From Butyrivibrio sp. VCD2006 (lineage in GTDB: Bacteria; Bacillota; Clostridia; Lachnospirales; Lachnospiraceae), in NCBI RefSeq assembly GCF_000423925.1, contig NZ_AUIX01000047.1:1-38143 (forward strand): a stretch of DNA of 38,143 nucleotides, given 5' to 3'. Below, piece after piece: positions 22,966 to 32,315 of this stretch (positions are counted from its first letter, which is position 1; every line of letters begins with the position of its first letter). The notes below the pieces were generated by a model that ran no database searches, was not told the origin of the DNA, and saw only the letters and a list, made by a program, of their open reading frames with translations. The translations under genes and the position numbers were made by a program.

Positions 22966-25290
22966 ATGAAAAAGAGTTTTGGGACAAGAGTATTAGCTAT
23001 GGGCATGATATGTACCATGACCATCCTTGGTGCATGTGGAAATAAGGAAAATGTAGCTCTGCAGGAAAACGCTGATGTTGAACCTGCGATTGACAAGGAT
23101 CATGTATATCGGTGGGAGGACATCGACTTACCTGTAAAGGATAGTAGTTACTGCATTAGCAGTTGCAGCACAGAGGACAGTTTTTTCACACTGATAGGCT
23201 ACTACGAAGGGAGCGAAGCTGCTCCGGAGATAATGAGGGTTGATTATGCTTCCGGAGCTGTGACTGAGCTTCCGCTTCAAGCTGCCTATAACATCGCATA
23301 TAGTGAGATGACAGCTGACGAAGACGAAAATCTGTATCTGATAAAGACAGTTTACACCGATGATTGGCTGGAAGCTTATGAAAATGAGGAAGAGATTGCC
23401 TACTCGGAAAAATTTCGTGCTGACAATACTACTTCTACTATTGTAAAGCTTTCAGCAGAAGGGGATATTATTTGGGAAAAACCGCTTACAGAGACAGACT
23501 CTAAGAAGACAGTAGGGAGCATGGCCTATGTTAGGGGAAGGGGAATCCTGACCTATAGTAGTGGAGCAGCTTCATTTTATGATGAAAACACCGATGAAGG
23601 AGAAGAAATCATAGGGGGAAATGATGATTCTTCTGATGATTACTACTTCGGAAATCTATATATGCTGCGAGATGGCAACGTATATCTATATGACAATTCC
23701 TACAATGAAAACGGTCTTATCATTAAAAAATTCAACCCGGATACGATGGATTTTGATGAAGAGGTTTCTATTCCAAACGATGCTCAGAATGGGAATAGAA
23801 TCTATCCAGGAAAAGCCTTCGATTTTTATGTTGAAGAGCGCTCCGGAATAAAGGCCTTTAATCTTGGGGACGAGCAGATGACGCTTGTCTGTGACTTTGA
23901 GTCATCGGATATAGTAATAAATTACCTGACATATATCGGGGATGATGAAAACGGAAAAATCTTTGTAATAAATGAAATGCCCGATGAAGGATCTGAGCTT
24001 GCAAGTTTGACAAAAATCAATCCATCAGAAATTACGGAAAAAGAGATTATCACAGTTGGAACCATTTTCATATCTGATGAGGTCAGAAAGCAGGTCTCCA
24101 AATTCAATAAAAAGAGTGATAAATACAGGCTTAAGCTGATTGATTATGCTACTGACAGCGCAGGAGCGGATTTGTCAGGATATTTTGACTGTGTAGATAA
24201 GCTGGGGCTTGAATTTGTTCAGGGGCAGGGGCCGGATATTATGGTGGTTTCCCATTCTGCAGCTCTTCAGAATTATGCGAAGAAAGGTGTGTTTGAGCCC
24301 CTTGATTCATATTTTGAAAATGATCCTGATATTAGCATCTCTGATCTTTTACCAAATGTGGTCGATGCCACAAGAGTAAATGGAGAACTGTATACCGTTG
24401 TTCCGTCTTTTTATGTGAATACCTGTGTTGCAGCTAAAGATAAGCTTGGAAATCAGAAGGTCACACTGGAGAATTATAAAGAAATATGCGAAGCAAATGG
24501 TATTGATCCTGTTGTCGGAATGGGCTATATGACAAGAGATGCAGCCACGGACTTCTACGAAACCACAGGAAGCACTTTTATTAATTATGAAAATGGAACC
24601 TGCAGTTTTGATTCAGAGGGCTTTGTTAATCTTCTGAAATTCATTAATCAGTTTCCGGAAGAAACAGAAGATGATGAAGATAACGATGAGTGGGAAGAAT
24701 ACGAAACATACTTCAGGCAAAATAAAGCTCTTCTTTTGGATTATACCCTGGCATCTTTTCAGGACTATAAGCTGCTGCTTGATGGATACTTTGGCACGGA
24801 TGTAGAGTTTAATGGTTATCCAACAAATGATGGAGGAAAATCCTTCCTCTCCACGGGAATGCAGATAGCAATGAACCACAACTGTAAATATAAAGATGCA
24901 GCCTGGGAATTCATGAAGTCTTTTTATGACGATGATTATCGAAATAAATTACAAAGGGATTTTCCAATAAAGAAAAGTGCTCTTGAAGCGATGGCGGCTA
25001 AAGCGCAAGAAAGACCTTACTATACTAATTCCAAGGGCGAAGAAGTATATACGGGTGATATCCTTGGGATAGGAAATGAGGAATACCAGCTCGATGAACT
25101 CTCTAAGGAAGAAACAGAAACCGTGATAGATTTCATTTCATCGGTGACGGATGCAGCAACTAATGAAATCCAGATTGAAAACATAATAACCGAAGAAGCT
25201 GGGGCTTACTATGAGAACCAGAAATCGGCGGAAGAAGTAGCCGATATCATCCAGAGCAGGGTTAGTCTTTATCTTAGTGAAAATAGCTAA
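22966..25290 (+). CDS. Large solute-binding lipoprotein (paralogue 1)
   Basis: The start is set at 22966 because it gives a clean lipoprotein signal (MKKSFGTRVLAMGMICTMTI, lipobox LGAC with C24). The mature protein (about 750 residues) has an N-terminal half with repeated aromatic and Asp-rich strands, perhaps a beta-propeller (about 45-365). The C-terminal half resembles family-1 extracellular solute-binding proteins, with VRKQVSKFNKKSDKYRLKLI, QGQGPDIMVV, a GELYTVVPSFYVNTCVAAKD segment and YKDAAWEFMKSF. It ends in EVADIIQSRVSLYLSEN. No permease or ATPase gene is nearby. Two paralogues follow, and the first 22 bases of its signal sequence are almost identical to those of 28146. Confidence 0.85.
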   Translation: MKKSFGTRVLAMGMICTMTILGACGNKENVALQENADVEPAIDKDHVYRWEDIDLPVKDSSYCISSCSTEDSFFTLIGYYEGSEAAPEIMRVDYASGAVTELPLQAAYNIAYSEMTADEDENLYLIKTVYTDDWLEAYENEEEIAYSEKFRADNTTSTIVKLSAEGDIIWEKPLTETDSKKTVGSMAYVRGRGILTYSSGAASFYDENTDEGEEIIGGNDDSSDDYYFGNLYMLRDGNVYLYDNSYNENGLIIKKFNPDTMDFDEEVSIPNDAQNGNRIYPGKAFDFYVEERSGIKAFNLGDEQMTLVCDFESSDIVINYLTYIGDDENGKIFVINEMPDEGSELASLTKINPSEITEKEIITVGTIFISDEVRKQVSKFNKKSDKYRLKLIDYATDSAGADLSGYFDCVDKLGLEFVQGQGPDIMVVSHSAALQNYAKKGVFEPLDSYFENDPDISISDLLPNVVDATRVNGELYTVVPSFYVNTCVAAKDKLGNQKVTLENYKEICEANGIDPVVGMGYMTRDAATDFYETTGSTFINYENGTCSFDSEGFVNLLKFINQFPEETEDDEDNDEWEEYETYFRQNKALLLDYTLASFQDYKLLLDGYFGTDVEFNGYPTNDGGKSFLSTGMQIAMNHNCKYKDAAWEFMKSFYDDDYRNKLQRDFPIKKSALEAMAAKAQERPYYTNSKGEEVYTGDILGIGNEEYQLDELSKEETETVIDFISSVTDAATNEIQIENIITEEAGAYYENQKSAEEVADIIQSRVSLYLSENS

Positions 25291-25315
25291 TGGTGGAAAA
25301 TAGGAGAAAAGGGTT

Positions 25316-25690
25316 ATGAAAAAGAGTTTTTGGAAGAAGAAAATTACCATTTGGACAGTATTCATCATGCTTTTACTGAGTGGATGCGGAGATGGTTCAT
25401 CAGGGCAAAATGTAACTGAAGATCCTGCAGATATAGAATCATTAACAGATGCTACACCGGTTACAGCGGATGAATATGGGAAATATATAGAGAAACAGTT
25501 ATCAGATGTAATAGCGGAACAGCTAAACATAGAAGATGCAGATATTAAGACCGTTATTTCTGATGATTTAATGGTGCAGGAAGTTACTATCGACACCGGG
25601 GCATACGGGTTATCTGAAGATGATAAAGACAATTTAATAAAACAGATTAAGGTGTTTTGTGGTAACAATGTTAGCATTACATTTAGTTAG
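25316..25690 (+). CDS. Small lipoprotein (124 residues)
   Basis: A signal MKKSFWKKKITIWTVFIMLL with lipobox LSGC (C24) is followed by a Gly/Ser/Asp-rich linker. The compact C-terminal domain has YGKYIEKQLSDVIAEQL, IKTVISDDLMVQEVTIDTG and DKDNLIKQIKVFCG. The alternation of helix and strand recalls the C-terminal domain of SpoIIIAF-like proteins, but this is a faint resemblance. GGAGAAAAGGG lies just upstream. It is wedged between two paralogous solute-binding lipoproteins with 25- and 74-base gaps and is probably co-transcribed. Confidence 0.75.
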   Translation: MKKSFWKKKITIWTVFIMLLLSGCGDGSSGQNVTEDPADIESLTDATPVTADEYGKYIEKQLSDVIAEQLNIEDADIKTVISDDLMVQEVTIDTGAYGLSEDDKDNLIKQIKVFCGNNVSITFS

Positions 25691-25764
25691 CAGCATTTGA
25701 AGTTTTAGCTAGAATATTACTATTAAGATTTTGAATCAAGAACAAATAGTTCTTTTGGTGGAAT

Positions 25765-28023
25765 ATGAAAAAAGTCAATATTGTGGGAATGCTGGCTGTG
25801 ATCTTCATGTCGGCGTTTTTTCTTGGAGCATGTGGAAAAACAGAGAATATAAGAGAAAATGAAGCACCGGTAGCAGTTGGTAGGGATGAAGCGGTTCGAG
25901 AAAGAAGTCATGTTTTTAAATTGGAAGACAAAAAACTACCCAATGCGGATATGAGTCTTTATTCGGATAGCTTTTCTGTCGTTAATGGCTGCTGCTATTT
26001 TCATGCCTATCATGGAGAAATCCTGACGGCTGAATCTATCTTGAAGCTAACTGTGGAGAGAGATTTTGAGGAAATACTCTTGCCGGAAGAATCAGATTAT
26101 TATTATGAGAAATTTACAGTTGACGATAGTGGGAATATTTTCATTATAAAGACGGCCTATAGCGATGATTCTTCACCATCAGAAAAGTGTCTTGTTAAGT
26201 TATCTGCACAGGGAAATATGATGTGGTCTGCACCATTAACTGAAGCTGATTGTGAGAATGATATCCGTGATGTAGCTTATGTAAATGGTGTAGGGGTAGT
26301 AATTGTCGGAGAAGGTGAATTATCAATATATGATGAAAATGATGGAAAATTCACAGAAAAAGTAAAGAGAGATACGGATATTCCCAATTACTATGACGCA
26401 AAACTTCTTAAGACAAGGAATGGCAAGGTTTATATCTGCGAAGAAGATAGCAATTTGGATTACAAGCTTTATGAGTTTAATTGTGATTCAAAAACATTTG
26501 GGAAAGTAGTTGAGACTCCACAATCATTACATGTGAACTGTCAAAGTCTTTTTCCGGGAAGTACCTTTGATTTCTATGTGGCTGAAAAGGATGGCATTTA
26601 CGGCTTTAATACTGGGAATATGGAAGCGACTTTGATATATGATTATGTACTGTCAGATATTCAGGTGGGGTATATTGCAATTATAGCGGAACCATCTCCT
26701 GATAACATGGTTATATATGGATCACTTGGAAATGATGAGTATAGTTTATGCGGTGTCACAGAAGTTAAACCGGAAGACGTTACATCAAAAACTACTCTGA
26801 CAATAGGGATGATAGGGATTGATGATGACGTCAGGAATCAGATGATTCGGTTTAATCAGGAGAACGATAAAGTAAGGCTAAAGATTCTGGATTATACAGA
26901 AAATGATGCTGGTGCGGAAGAAGGCGATTTGTCAGCCTCATACGAAAGACTTAATCTGGATATGGTTCAGGGAAATGCACCGGATATTCTCATATTTGAT
27001 GATGATATGCCCTGGAGAAGCTACATTGATAAAGGTGCACTGGAATCTCTCGATAAATATGTAGAACAGGATCAGGAAATATCACTGGAAAAAATCCTCG
27101 AAAATGTTGTAGGGGCTACATCTATAAAGGGGAATCATTACTTTTTAGTTCCCAAATTCCAGATTAATACATGTGTTGCAGCCAAGGATATAGTAGGGGA
27201 TGAAATAGTAACACTGGAGAATTATAAAGATATTTGCAGTAGGCAGGGCATGGATCCTGCTGATGGAATGGGCTTTCATATACGAGATTACTCGGACATT
27301 TATTACTCACTCTGTGGCTCTTCATTTATTGATTATGAAAAAGGTATAAGCGGATATGATTCCGAAGGCTTTAAAGCGTTACTTGATCTTATTTCATCAT
27401 TTCCGGGAGCAGAAGATGGCGTGGAATACAGCAGTGAAAGAGAAGGCTATTATAGGGAAAACAAGGCTCTTCTCTTGCCATATACTTTTTTTGACTTTGA
27501 TTTTTATCAGGTGATAAGAGACGGATATTTTGGAAGAGATATCGTATTTAATGGTTATCCATCTGAAAAATGCGGGAAATCATATATAAGCCTACCATTA
27601 CAAATTGCAATAAGCAGTTCATGTACAGATAAGGAATCTGCATGGCGTTTTCTTAAATCTTTCCTATCAGATGAATATCAGGAAAAAATAGAAGATGGAT
27701 TTCCGGTGTCTAAAAAGGCATTTAATTTTCTTGTAAAAAAATCACAGGTCGAACTGGGAGATATATATGGAGATTCACTAATAGCTCATAAAGAATTCAA
27801 TATTGCAGGTGTTAACGTGGAAAGAAAAGCACTTAGCAAGGAGGAGGCAGAGTATTTTAGCGATTTTATAATGTCTGTGAAAGAAATCTCCCCTGTGGAC
27901 AATAAGATCCTTGATATTATCAGCGAAGAGGTGGGGGCGTTTTATGCAGGACAGAAAAGTGCTGATGAAGTCGCTAATATCATACAGAGCAGAGTGAGCC
28001 TATATCTCAGTGAGAGCGAGTAA
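25765..28023 (+). CDS. Large solute-binding lipoprotein (paralogue 2)
   Basis: The 752-residue protein has the signal MKKVNIVGMLAVIFMSAFFL and lipobox GAC (C23). Its mature part aligns along its length with 22966-25290: it shares HVFKLEDKKLPNADMSLY, an N-terminal strand-rich half, then VRNQMIRFNQENDKVRLKIL, QGNAPDILIF, QINTCVAAKDIVGDEIVTLE and the end EVANIIQSRVSLYLSE. It appears to have arisen by tandem duplication. A short hairpin AAGAAC-AAATA-GTTCTT (about 25738-25754) stands just before its ribosome site and could attenuate expression. No transport partner is visible. Confidence 0.85.
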   Translation: MKKVNIVGMLAVIFMSAFFLGACGKTENIRENEAPVAVGRDEAVRERSHVFKLEDKKLPNADMSLYSDSFSVVNGCCYFHAYHGEILTAESILKLTVERDFEEILLPEESDYYYEKFTVDDSGNIFIIKTAYSDDSSPSEKCLVKLSAQGNMMWSAPLTEADCENDIRDVAYVNGVGVVIVGEGELSIYDENDGKFTEKVKRDTDIPNYYDAKLLKTRNGKVYICEEDSNLDYKLYEFNCDSKTFGKVVETPQSLHVNCQSLFPGSTFDFYVAEKDGIYGFNTGNMEATLIYDYVLSDIQVGYIAIIAEPSPDNMVIYGSLGNDEYSLCGVTEVKPEDVTSKTTLTIGMIGIDDDVRNQMIRFNQENDKVRLKILDYTENDAGAEEGDLSASYERLNLDMVQGNAPDILIFDDDMPWRSYIDKGALESLDKYVEQDQEISLEKILENVVGATSIKGNHYFLVPKFQINTCVAAKDIVGDEIVTLENYKDICSRQGMDPADGMGFHIRDYSDIYYSLCGSSFIDYEKGISGYDSEGFKALLDLISSFPGAEDGVEYSSEREGYYRENKALLLPYTFFDFDFYQVIRDGYFGRDIVFNGYPSEKCGKSYISLPLQIAISSSCTDKESAWRFLKSFLSDEYQEKIEDGFPVSKKAFNFLVKKSQVELGDIYGDSLIAHKEFNIAGVNVERKALSKEEAEYFSDFIMSVKEISPVDNKILDIISEEVGAFYAGQKSADEVANIIQSRVSLYLSESE

Positions 28024-28049
28024 TATTCTGGAGCAGAGGTAATGGTTTT

Positions 28050-28133
28050 ATGGGAATAGAATCTGATGTAATAATTGGTGGTGCTGACGGACCGACTGCC
28101 ATATTTTTATTAGATAAGTTGGGAGAGGAATAA
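28050..28133 (+). CDS. 27-codon micro-ORF with IIGGADGPTAIF signature
   Basis: The ATG at 28050 has AGAGGT at 28035-28040, 9 bases upstream, and the frame stops at 28131. The peptide contains VIIGGADGPTAIFLLDKL flanked by acidic ends. GGADGPTAIF is the signature of one conserved segment of the sodium-pumping decarboxylase beta subunit (OadB/GcdB), where it surrounds a functional Asp. Here it stands alone, without the other 350-plus residues. I recall short stand-alone ORFs with this signature in Firmicutes, often mis-annotated as the decarboxylase. It lies 26 bases after one solute-binding lipoprotein gene and 12 before the next. Its role is unknown. Confidence 0.7.
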   Translation: MGIESDVIIGGADGPTAIFLLDKLGEE

Positions 28134-28145
28134 TACTATAGGGTA

Positions 28146-30419
28146 ATGATAAAGAGTTTTGGGACAAGAGTACTGCCCATGGTTCTTGTATGCACCATGA
28201 CATTACTTAGTGCGTGTGGAAAAAGGAATGCTATAGGTGGCTTGGAACCAGCCGAAAGCAAAAAGATATTTGAATGTGAAATAAAAGAGCATGAATTACC
28301 GGATGCGGATTCCGGTCTGATCAAGCATAGTGATGACTGGGTTAAGGAACTTGATATAAAAATGGCTGGGAATAAGGTTTATCGCCTTGCCCAGCTTTGG
28401 GGACAGGATACGGAATATAATGATGAAATGGATTTGGGATATTATATCCAGATTTCTGAGTATCCGTTCGATGAGTGGAAGAATTATGAGGCCCCATATT
28501 TGAACCTGGATGGAGAATACGAATCTGTAGATATCCGCCATGGCTATAAACCTTGCAGGATAGCAGGAATTTATGATGAAGTGGTCTATTTTGTCTCATC
28601 AGGGTATCTGGAAAATGACAAGAACTACTTTGCGTTTGGGAAAATGGATACCGATGGTGCTTTTTCACTGATCTCAGAGTATCCTATCACAGAAAAAGAA
28701 CCGGAAAACCAGTGGTCTGACAACCAGTTCTTTTTTGATGGGAAAGATACTGTTTATTCCTATAAGAACTATCCTGCTGAAAACAGGATTATCTCATATA
28801 ATCTCAGCACAAAAGAAATCCGTCAGGACAATTATCCCGGTAAAATTGAAGGAATAGACTTGTCAGAAGATGCTTCTGCGATTTGGTATGGTAATAACGA
28901 AGAGACATTTTGTGCAGGTGCGGTAGACGAAAAGGAAAGCTCATTTTCCTATAAAGCCGCAGGTGAAAAATCTGCTATTCAGGCTATGGCTAAAACAACA
29001 GATGGCTGGTACGTTACGGATACTGAATCACTAATGCTTCTGAAAGAGGACGGCAGTGAGGATAAGCTTATAGACTGGAAAAACAGGGGATACTTCCTAA
29101 GTAATATCAGTAAGATTGAAAAACAGGATAACACTCTTAAAGTGCTTACTGACTTTGAAGGCAGCCATTATGTACTGGAGGCTGATCTCGACTCAAAAAG
29201 AGAAGCGGAAAAGCAGGAAGTTGTTATTTCCATGCCCTTTAAGATTGCCAGTCTTGATTACTATATAGCCATGTTTAACCGGACTAATGCAGATTATCAC
29301 ATAAATGTTAGTCTTCCTGAAGATCCTGAGGATATGGAGAAATATCAGACGGATCTTAGGAAAGCATTTCTTACTGGCACAGGACCTGACCTCATTGTCA
29401 ATGGAATAATGGAACAGAAGGACATGGTTCAAAATGGACTGATAAATTCTGTGGGTGATCTGATTCAGGATAAATCAAAATATTTTGATGCTGTACTCCA
29501 GAACGGACAGTTCGAGGGTGAACAATATGGAATTCCTTATGAATTCTACATGGAAACTGCAGCCTATCCTGGTAGAATTCTTGGTGACAGAGCTTCCGTC
29601 TCACTTAATGAACTGCTGGAGATAACCAAAGAAGCTGATGCAGAGGCAGTAGCACTTAATACATCAGGGGAAGATATCGTTTTCTATTATGGACTTTTGG
29701 ACGAAACTAATCCTTCCTTTATTGACTGGAATAACAGGGAAAGCCATCTTGATAGCCCTGAATTTGTCCAGTTGATAATGTTTGCCTCAAAATATGCTTG
29801 TCCTGAGAATATCAATGAAAACAACTATAAGGAAAAAATCGACGCAGGGAAGATAATATCTGAAAATCTGAGCGTAGGTAGTCCAGAAGTGATGAATTAC
29901 CTTGATGCCTGTTTTGATGGAAATGTATCTCTTGCCGGATATCCGAGAAATGAAGGCAGCGGTGCGTATGCCTTTTGCAATATGCTGTATCTTAATGCAA
30001 AGGCGACCTGCCCTGAAGGTGCAAAAGAGTTCCTTAAGTTTATCATTTCTCACGATGCCCAGATGAAGAATGCGCAGAGTAAGTATTCGAAAACTAATGA
30101 GCAGAAGTATGGTGGTCATTTCCCGGTAGAAAAAGAAGCTTTTTATAAGGAGCTGGAACTTGCTAAGGCAAATGAGACATCTGAGGGCGCTTCCAGCTAT
30201 ATGAATGGCATAAGCTATGAGGGAGAAGGCGTATCTGAGGAAAATGCAGAGAAGCTAAAGATGATGGCAGAGGAAGCTAATCCAATAAATTACGAACTGT
30301 TTTATATTGGTGATATCATCTCCGAGGAACTGGCCCCGTTCTTTGCGGGAGAAAGAACAGCAGAAGAAGCTGCAAACGTGATGAATAGCAGGGTGCAGAT
30401 CTATTTGGATGAAAAATAA
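28146..30419 (+). CDS. Large solute-binding lipoprotein (paralogue 3)
   Basis: The 757-residue lipoprotein has the signal MIKSFGTRVLPMVLVCTMTL and lipobox LSAC (C24), nearly the same as that of 22966. The strand-rich N-terminal half differs more from the other two. The C-terminal half again looks like a family-1 solute-binding protein, with IASLDYYIAMFNRTNADYHI, GTGPDLIVNG, a GIPYEFYMETAAYPG segment and PEGAKEFLKF, ending EEAANVMNSRVQIYLDE. About residues 47-93 are duplicated as a fragment at 11010-11152. Its ribosome site is weak (TAGGGT), so it may depend on translation of the micro-ORF 12 bases upstream. Confidence 0.85.
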   Translation: MIKSFGTRVLPMVLVCTMTLLSACGKRNAIGGLEPAESKKIFECEIKEHELPDADSGLIKHSDDWVKELDIKMAGNKVYRLAQLWGQDTEYNDEMDLGYYIQISEYPFDEWKNYEAPYLNLDGEYESVDIRHGYKPCRIAGIYDEVVYFVSSGYLENDKNYFAFGKMDTDGAFSLISEYPITEKEPENQWSDNQFFFDGKDTVYSYKNYPAENRIISYNLSTKEIRQDNYPGKIEGIDLSEDASAIWYGNNEETFCAGAVDEKESSFSYKAAGEKSAIQAMAKTTDGWYVTDTESLMLLKEDGSEDKLIDWKNRGYFLSNISKIEKQDNTLKVLTDFEGSHYVLEADLDSKREAEKQEVVISMPFKIASLDYYIAMFNRTNADYHINVSLPEDPEDMEKYQTDLRKAFLTGTGPDLIVNGIMEQKDMVQNGLINSVGDLIQDKSKYFDAVLQNGQFEGEQYGIPYEFYMETAAYPGRILGDRASVSLNELLEITKEADAEAVALNTSGEDIVFYYGLLDETNPSFIDWNNRESHLDSPEFVQLIMFASKYACPENINENNYKEKIDAGKIISENLSVGSPEVMNYLDACFDGNVSLAGYPRNEGSGAYAFCNMLYLNAKATCPEGAKEFLKFIISHDAQMKNAQSKYSKTNEQKYGGHFPVEKEAFYKELELAKANETSEGASSYMNGISYEGEGVSEENAEKLKMMAEEANPINYELFYIGDIISEELAPFFAGERTAEEAANVMNSRVQIYLDEK

Positions 30420-30460
30420 AATAGGAACTGTAATAGCGTTACCGTTACGGAGGGAATAAG

Positions 30461-30766
30461 ATGGCTTATGAAGATCCGCAAATAGTTCAAGAATGGTTAG
30501 ACGCACTCATAGAGCTTGATGTAAAGGTAAAAAAGATGTTTGGGTGCTATTGCTTGTATTGTGATAACCAAGCTGTTGGATGGATTTATGATAGTGTTAT
30601 GAGCTTAAGGGAAGTCGGGCTGGATTATTTGCCAGACGATATCAAGAGGCCTGGCAAGGATGACAAAATTCAAGAGTTGGTTATTCCGCTTGATTATGTC
30701 AAAGAAGATTGGCTGCCTAAGGCAGTTCAGGACACTGCTGATATTCGAAGAAATAATGGTAAATAG
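30461..30766 (+). CDS. TfoX N-terminal domain-like protein
   Basis: The start at 30461 has GGAGGGA at 30449-30455. The 101-residue protein shows VKKMFGCYCLYCDNQAVGWI, typical of TfoX_N proteins (KKMFGGYxxY), followed by VGLDYLPDDIKRPGKDDKI. It is short for the family, and the stand-alone N-terminal domain has no established biochemical function. A decayed second copy of its middle lies 0.25 kb downstream at 31000. Confidence 0.65.
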   Translation: MAYEDPQIVQEWLDALIELDVKVKKMFGCYCLYCDNQAVGWIYDSVMSLREVGLDYLPDDIKRPGKDDKIQELVIPLDYVKEDWLPKAVQDTADIRRNNGK

Positions 30767-30779
30767 CGTGGAATGAAAT

Positions 30780-31001
30780 ATGAATGACAGCATTCCGCGC
30801 AAGCATGGAAAGTATACTCCAATATATGTAGATGGGGGAAAACCGGAATTGTTTGAGGATGATGTGTTTAGGATTTCAATTCCGTTGAATAAATCTGCTG
30901 CAGCTGAGGCAGAGGATAATAAGACATTAACTGAGCGCCAGCAGAAGATTTACGACATGATCTGTGAGAGCAATGAACTTTCGCACACTAAAGTATCATA
31001 G
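30780..31001 (+). pseudogene. C-terminal fragment of an AlbA-type ATP-binding regulator
   Basis: The 73-codon frame reads YTPIYVDGGKPELFEDDVFRISIPLNK, then LTERQQKIYDMICESNEL. This matches the end of the GHKL-like ATPase domain and the start of the C-terminal winged helix in large AlbA_2/divergent-AAA DNA-binding proteins (about 450 residues). Everything before this point is missing, and the frame ends early in the helix region. It is therefore a leftover rather than a working gene. Confidence 0.55.
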
Positions 31002-31096
31002 TCTCAAATATGATGTGAGACTGGACGAGGTTGGGCTTGTATATATCCCTGAAGATATTAAAAAAACCGGGGAAGAATGACAAAATACAAGAATAA
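31000..31096 (+). pseudogene. Decayed TfoX-like paralogue fragment
   Basis: Reading from 31000 gives VGLVYIPEDIKKTG, matching VGLDYLPDDIKRPG of the gene at 30461. A one-base frame change then restores DKIQE before a stop. It lacks a start and the KKMFG part, so it is a relic of a second copy. Confidence 0.65.
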
Positions 31097-31101
31097 ATAA
31101 T

Positions 31102-31114
31102 CAACCTCAGGTTG
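31102..31114. promoter_or_regulatory. Short dyad, possible operator
   Basis: CAACCT-C-AGGTTG is a perfect 6-bp inverted repeat about 70 bases before the XRE-TPR regulator gene. It could be that protein's own operator; nothing else supports it. Confidence 0.3.
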
Positions 31115-31184
31115 TACCGACTTGAAAACTGCGTCATTGTGGGCAATACGACTATATTCTACAATTATTCTTGTAAGAACTGAA

Positions 31185-32249
31185 ATGAATATTGGTAACA
31201 AAATTAAGGCACTTCGTTTAAAGTCTAGTACAACACAGGAGGCTCTTGCAGATGCGCTAGGAGTGAGTAGTCAGTCTATATCAAAATGGGAGAACAATGT
31301 GTGTGCCCCGGATATATCACTGCTCCCGTCCATATCGGAATTCTTTGGGGTTACGATTGATGAACTGTTTGATCTATCTGTAGAGCAGAAGCTGCATCGT
31401 ATCGAAAACATGCTTGATTATGAAAATGAGCTCACTGATGAAGCGTTTAATAATACAAAGGAGTTCCTGCTGGATATAAAAGATGAGTATGATGAGAACC
31501 ATCCGGACAGGATGGATGGCAGGATTTACACATTTCTGGCCCATCTTTATCATCACAGAATAGTTAGTGACAGCAGATATGTTAGTTTGTATGCCAGAAA
31601 GGCTATGAATTTTCATCCTGATGCAAAAGAGGACCAGTGGCTCCTGCAAAAGAGTGAAGGAGCAGTAGTCTGGGACTGGAACGCAAGGCAGCATAACAGT
31701 ACGATAGCGTTTTTCAAGGATTTAGTAGAAAAGTATCCTGAAATCGGCAGGAATTATCTGTTTCTTATGGATAACCTTATTGCGGATCATCGCACTAAAG
31801 AGGCTGCAGATTATCTGACTTCATATTCAAAGCTTCAGGATCATAAGGATGTTTTAGTTCCGGTATATGAAGCATATATTGCTTTTGCTGAGTATCGTGC
31901 TGAGGATGCATGGAGAATAGTATCTGGTATCGAGGAAAAGTTCCATGACAGCTACGATGCGATGTTTGAAGTAGCAGGCATTTATGCATCCAATGCAAGA
32001 TACGAGGAGGCTTTGGAAAGATATCACAAGGCTGAGGAAATATATGTAACTAACCACAAGGAACATATTTGCATGGATCATCTCCAGGCACAGGCAAGGA
32101 TTTATGAAATACTTGGAAAATATGAAGATGCCATCAGGTATGTTGAGCTTCAGATCAAATATCTGGAAGAAGAATGGAACATCACTGAAGGCGCGGATGT
32201 TGACGCTCTTTGCGAGGAAAAGAGAAGACTGATAGACAAGATAAAATAA
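31185..32249 (+). CDS. XRE-family regulator with TPR-like C-terminal domain
   Basis: The start at 31185 (MNIGNKIKALRLKSSTTQEA) marks the usual beginning of the Cro/CI-type HTH; upstream codons to 31122 read as leader and no good ribosome site is visible for either. The HTH (residues 1-60) shows TQEALADALGVSSQSISKWENNVCAPD. The rest, to residue 354, is helical with TPR-like repeats such as YEEALERYHKAEEIY and KYEDAIRYVELQIKYLEE. TPR-fused XRE regulators often bind short peptides (Rgg/PlcR type) or other effectors. The target genes are unknown. Confidence 0.85.
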   Translation: MNIGNKIKALRLKSSTTQEALADALGVSSQSISKWENNVCAPDISLLPSISEFFGVTIDELFDLSVEQKLHRIENMLDYENELTDEAFNNTKEFLLDIKDEYDENHPDRMDGRIYTFLAHLYHHRIVSDSRYVSLYARKAMNFHPDAKEDQWLLQKSEGAVVWDWNARQHNSTIAFFKDLVEKYPEIGRNYLFLMDNLIADHRTKEAADYLTSYSKLQDHKDVLVPVYEAYIAFAEYRAEDAWRIVSGIEEKFHDSYDAMFEVAGIYASNARYEEALERYHKAEEIYVTNHKEHICMDHLQAQARIYEILGKYEDAIRYVELQIKYLEEEWNITEGADVDALCEEKRRLIDKIK

Positions 32250-32315
32250 CATTAAAGGATATAAAACCTTTCGGCCGAAGGGTATTTCATGAGGAAGTTA
32301 ATGGAGGAAATCATC

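Noticed and set aside
28050..28133. Naming the micro-ORF a sodium-translocating decarboxylase beta subunit
   Set aside because: The real subunit is around 400 residues with many membrane helices; only one short signature is present here, so that product name would be misleading.
32268..32283. CCTT-t-CGGCCG-AAGG palindrome before 32316
   Set aside because: It lacks a T tract to be a terminator and no regulator can be tied to it; kept only as an observation.
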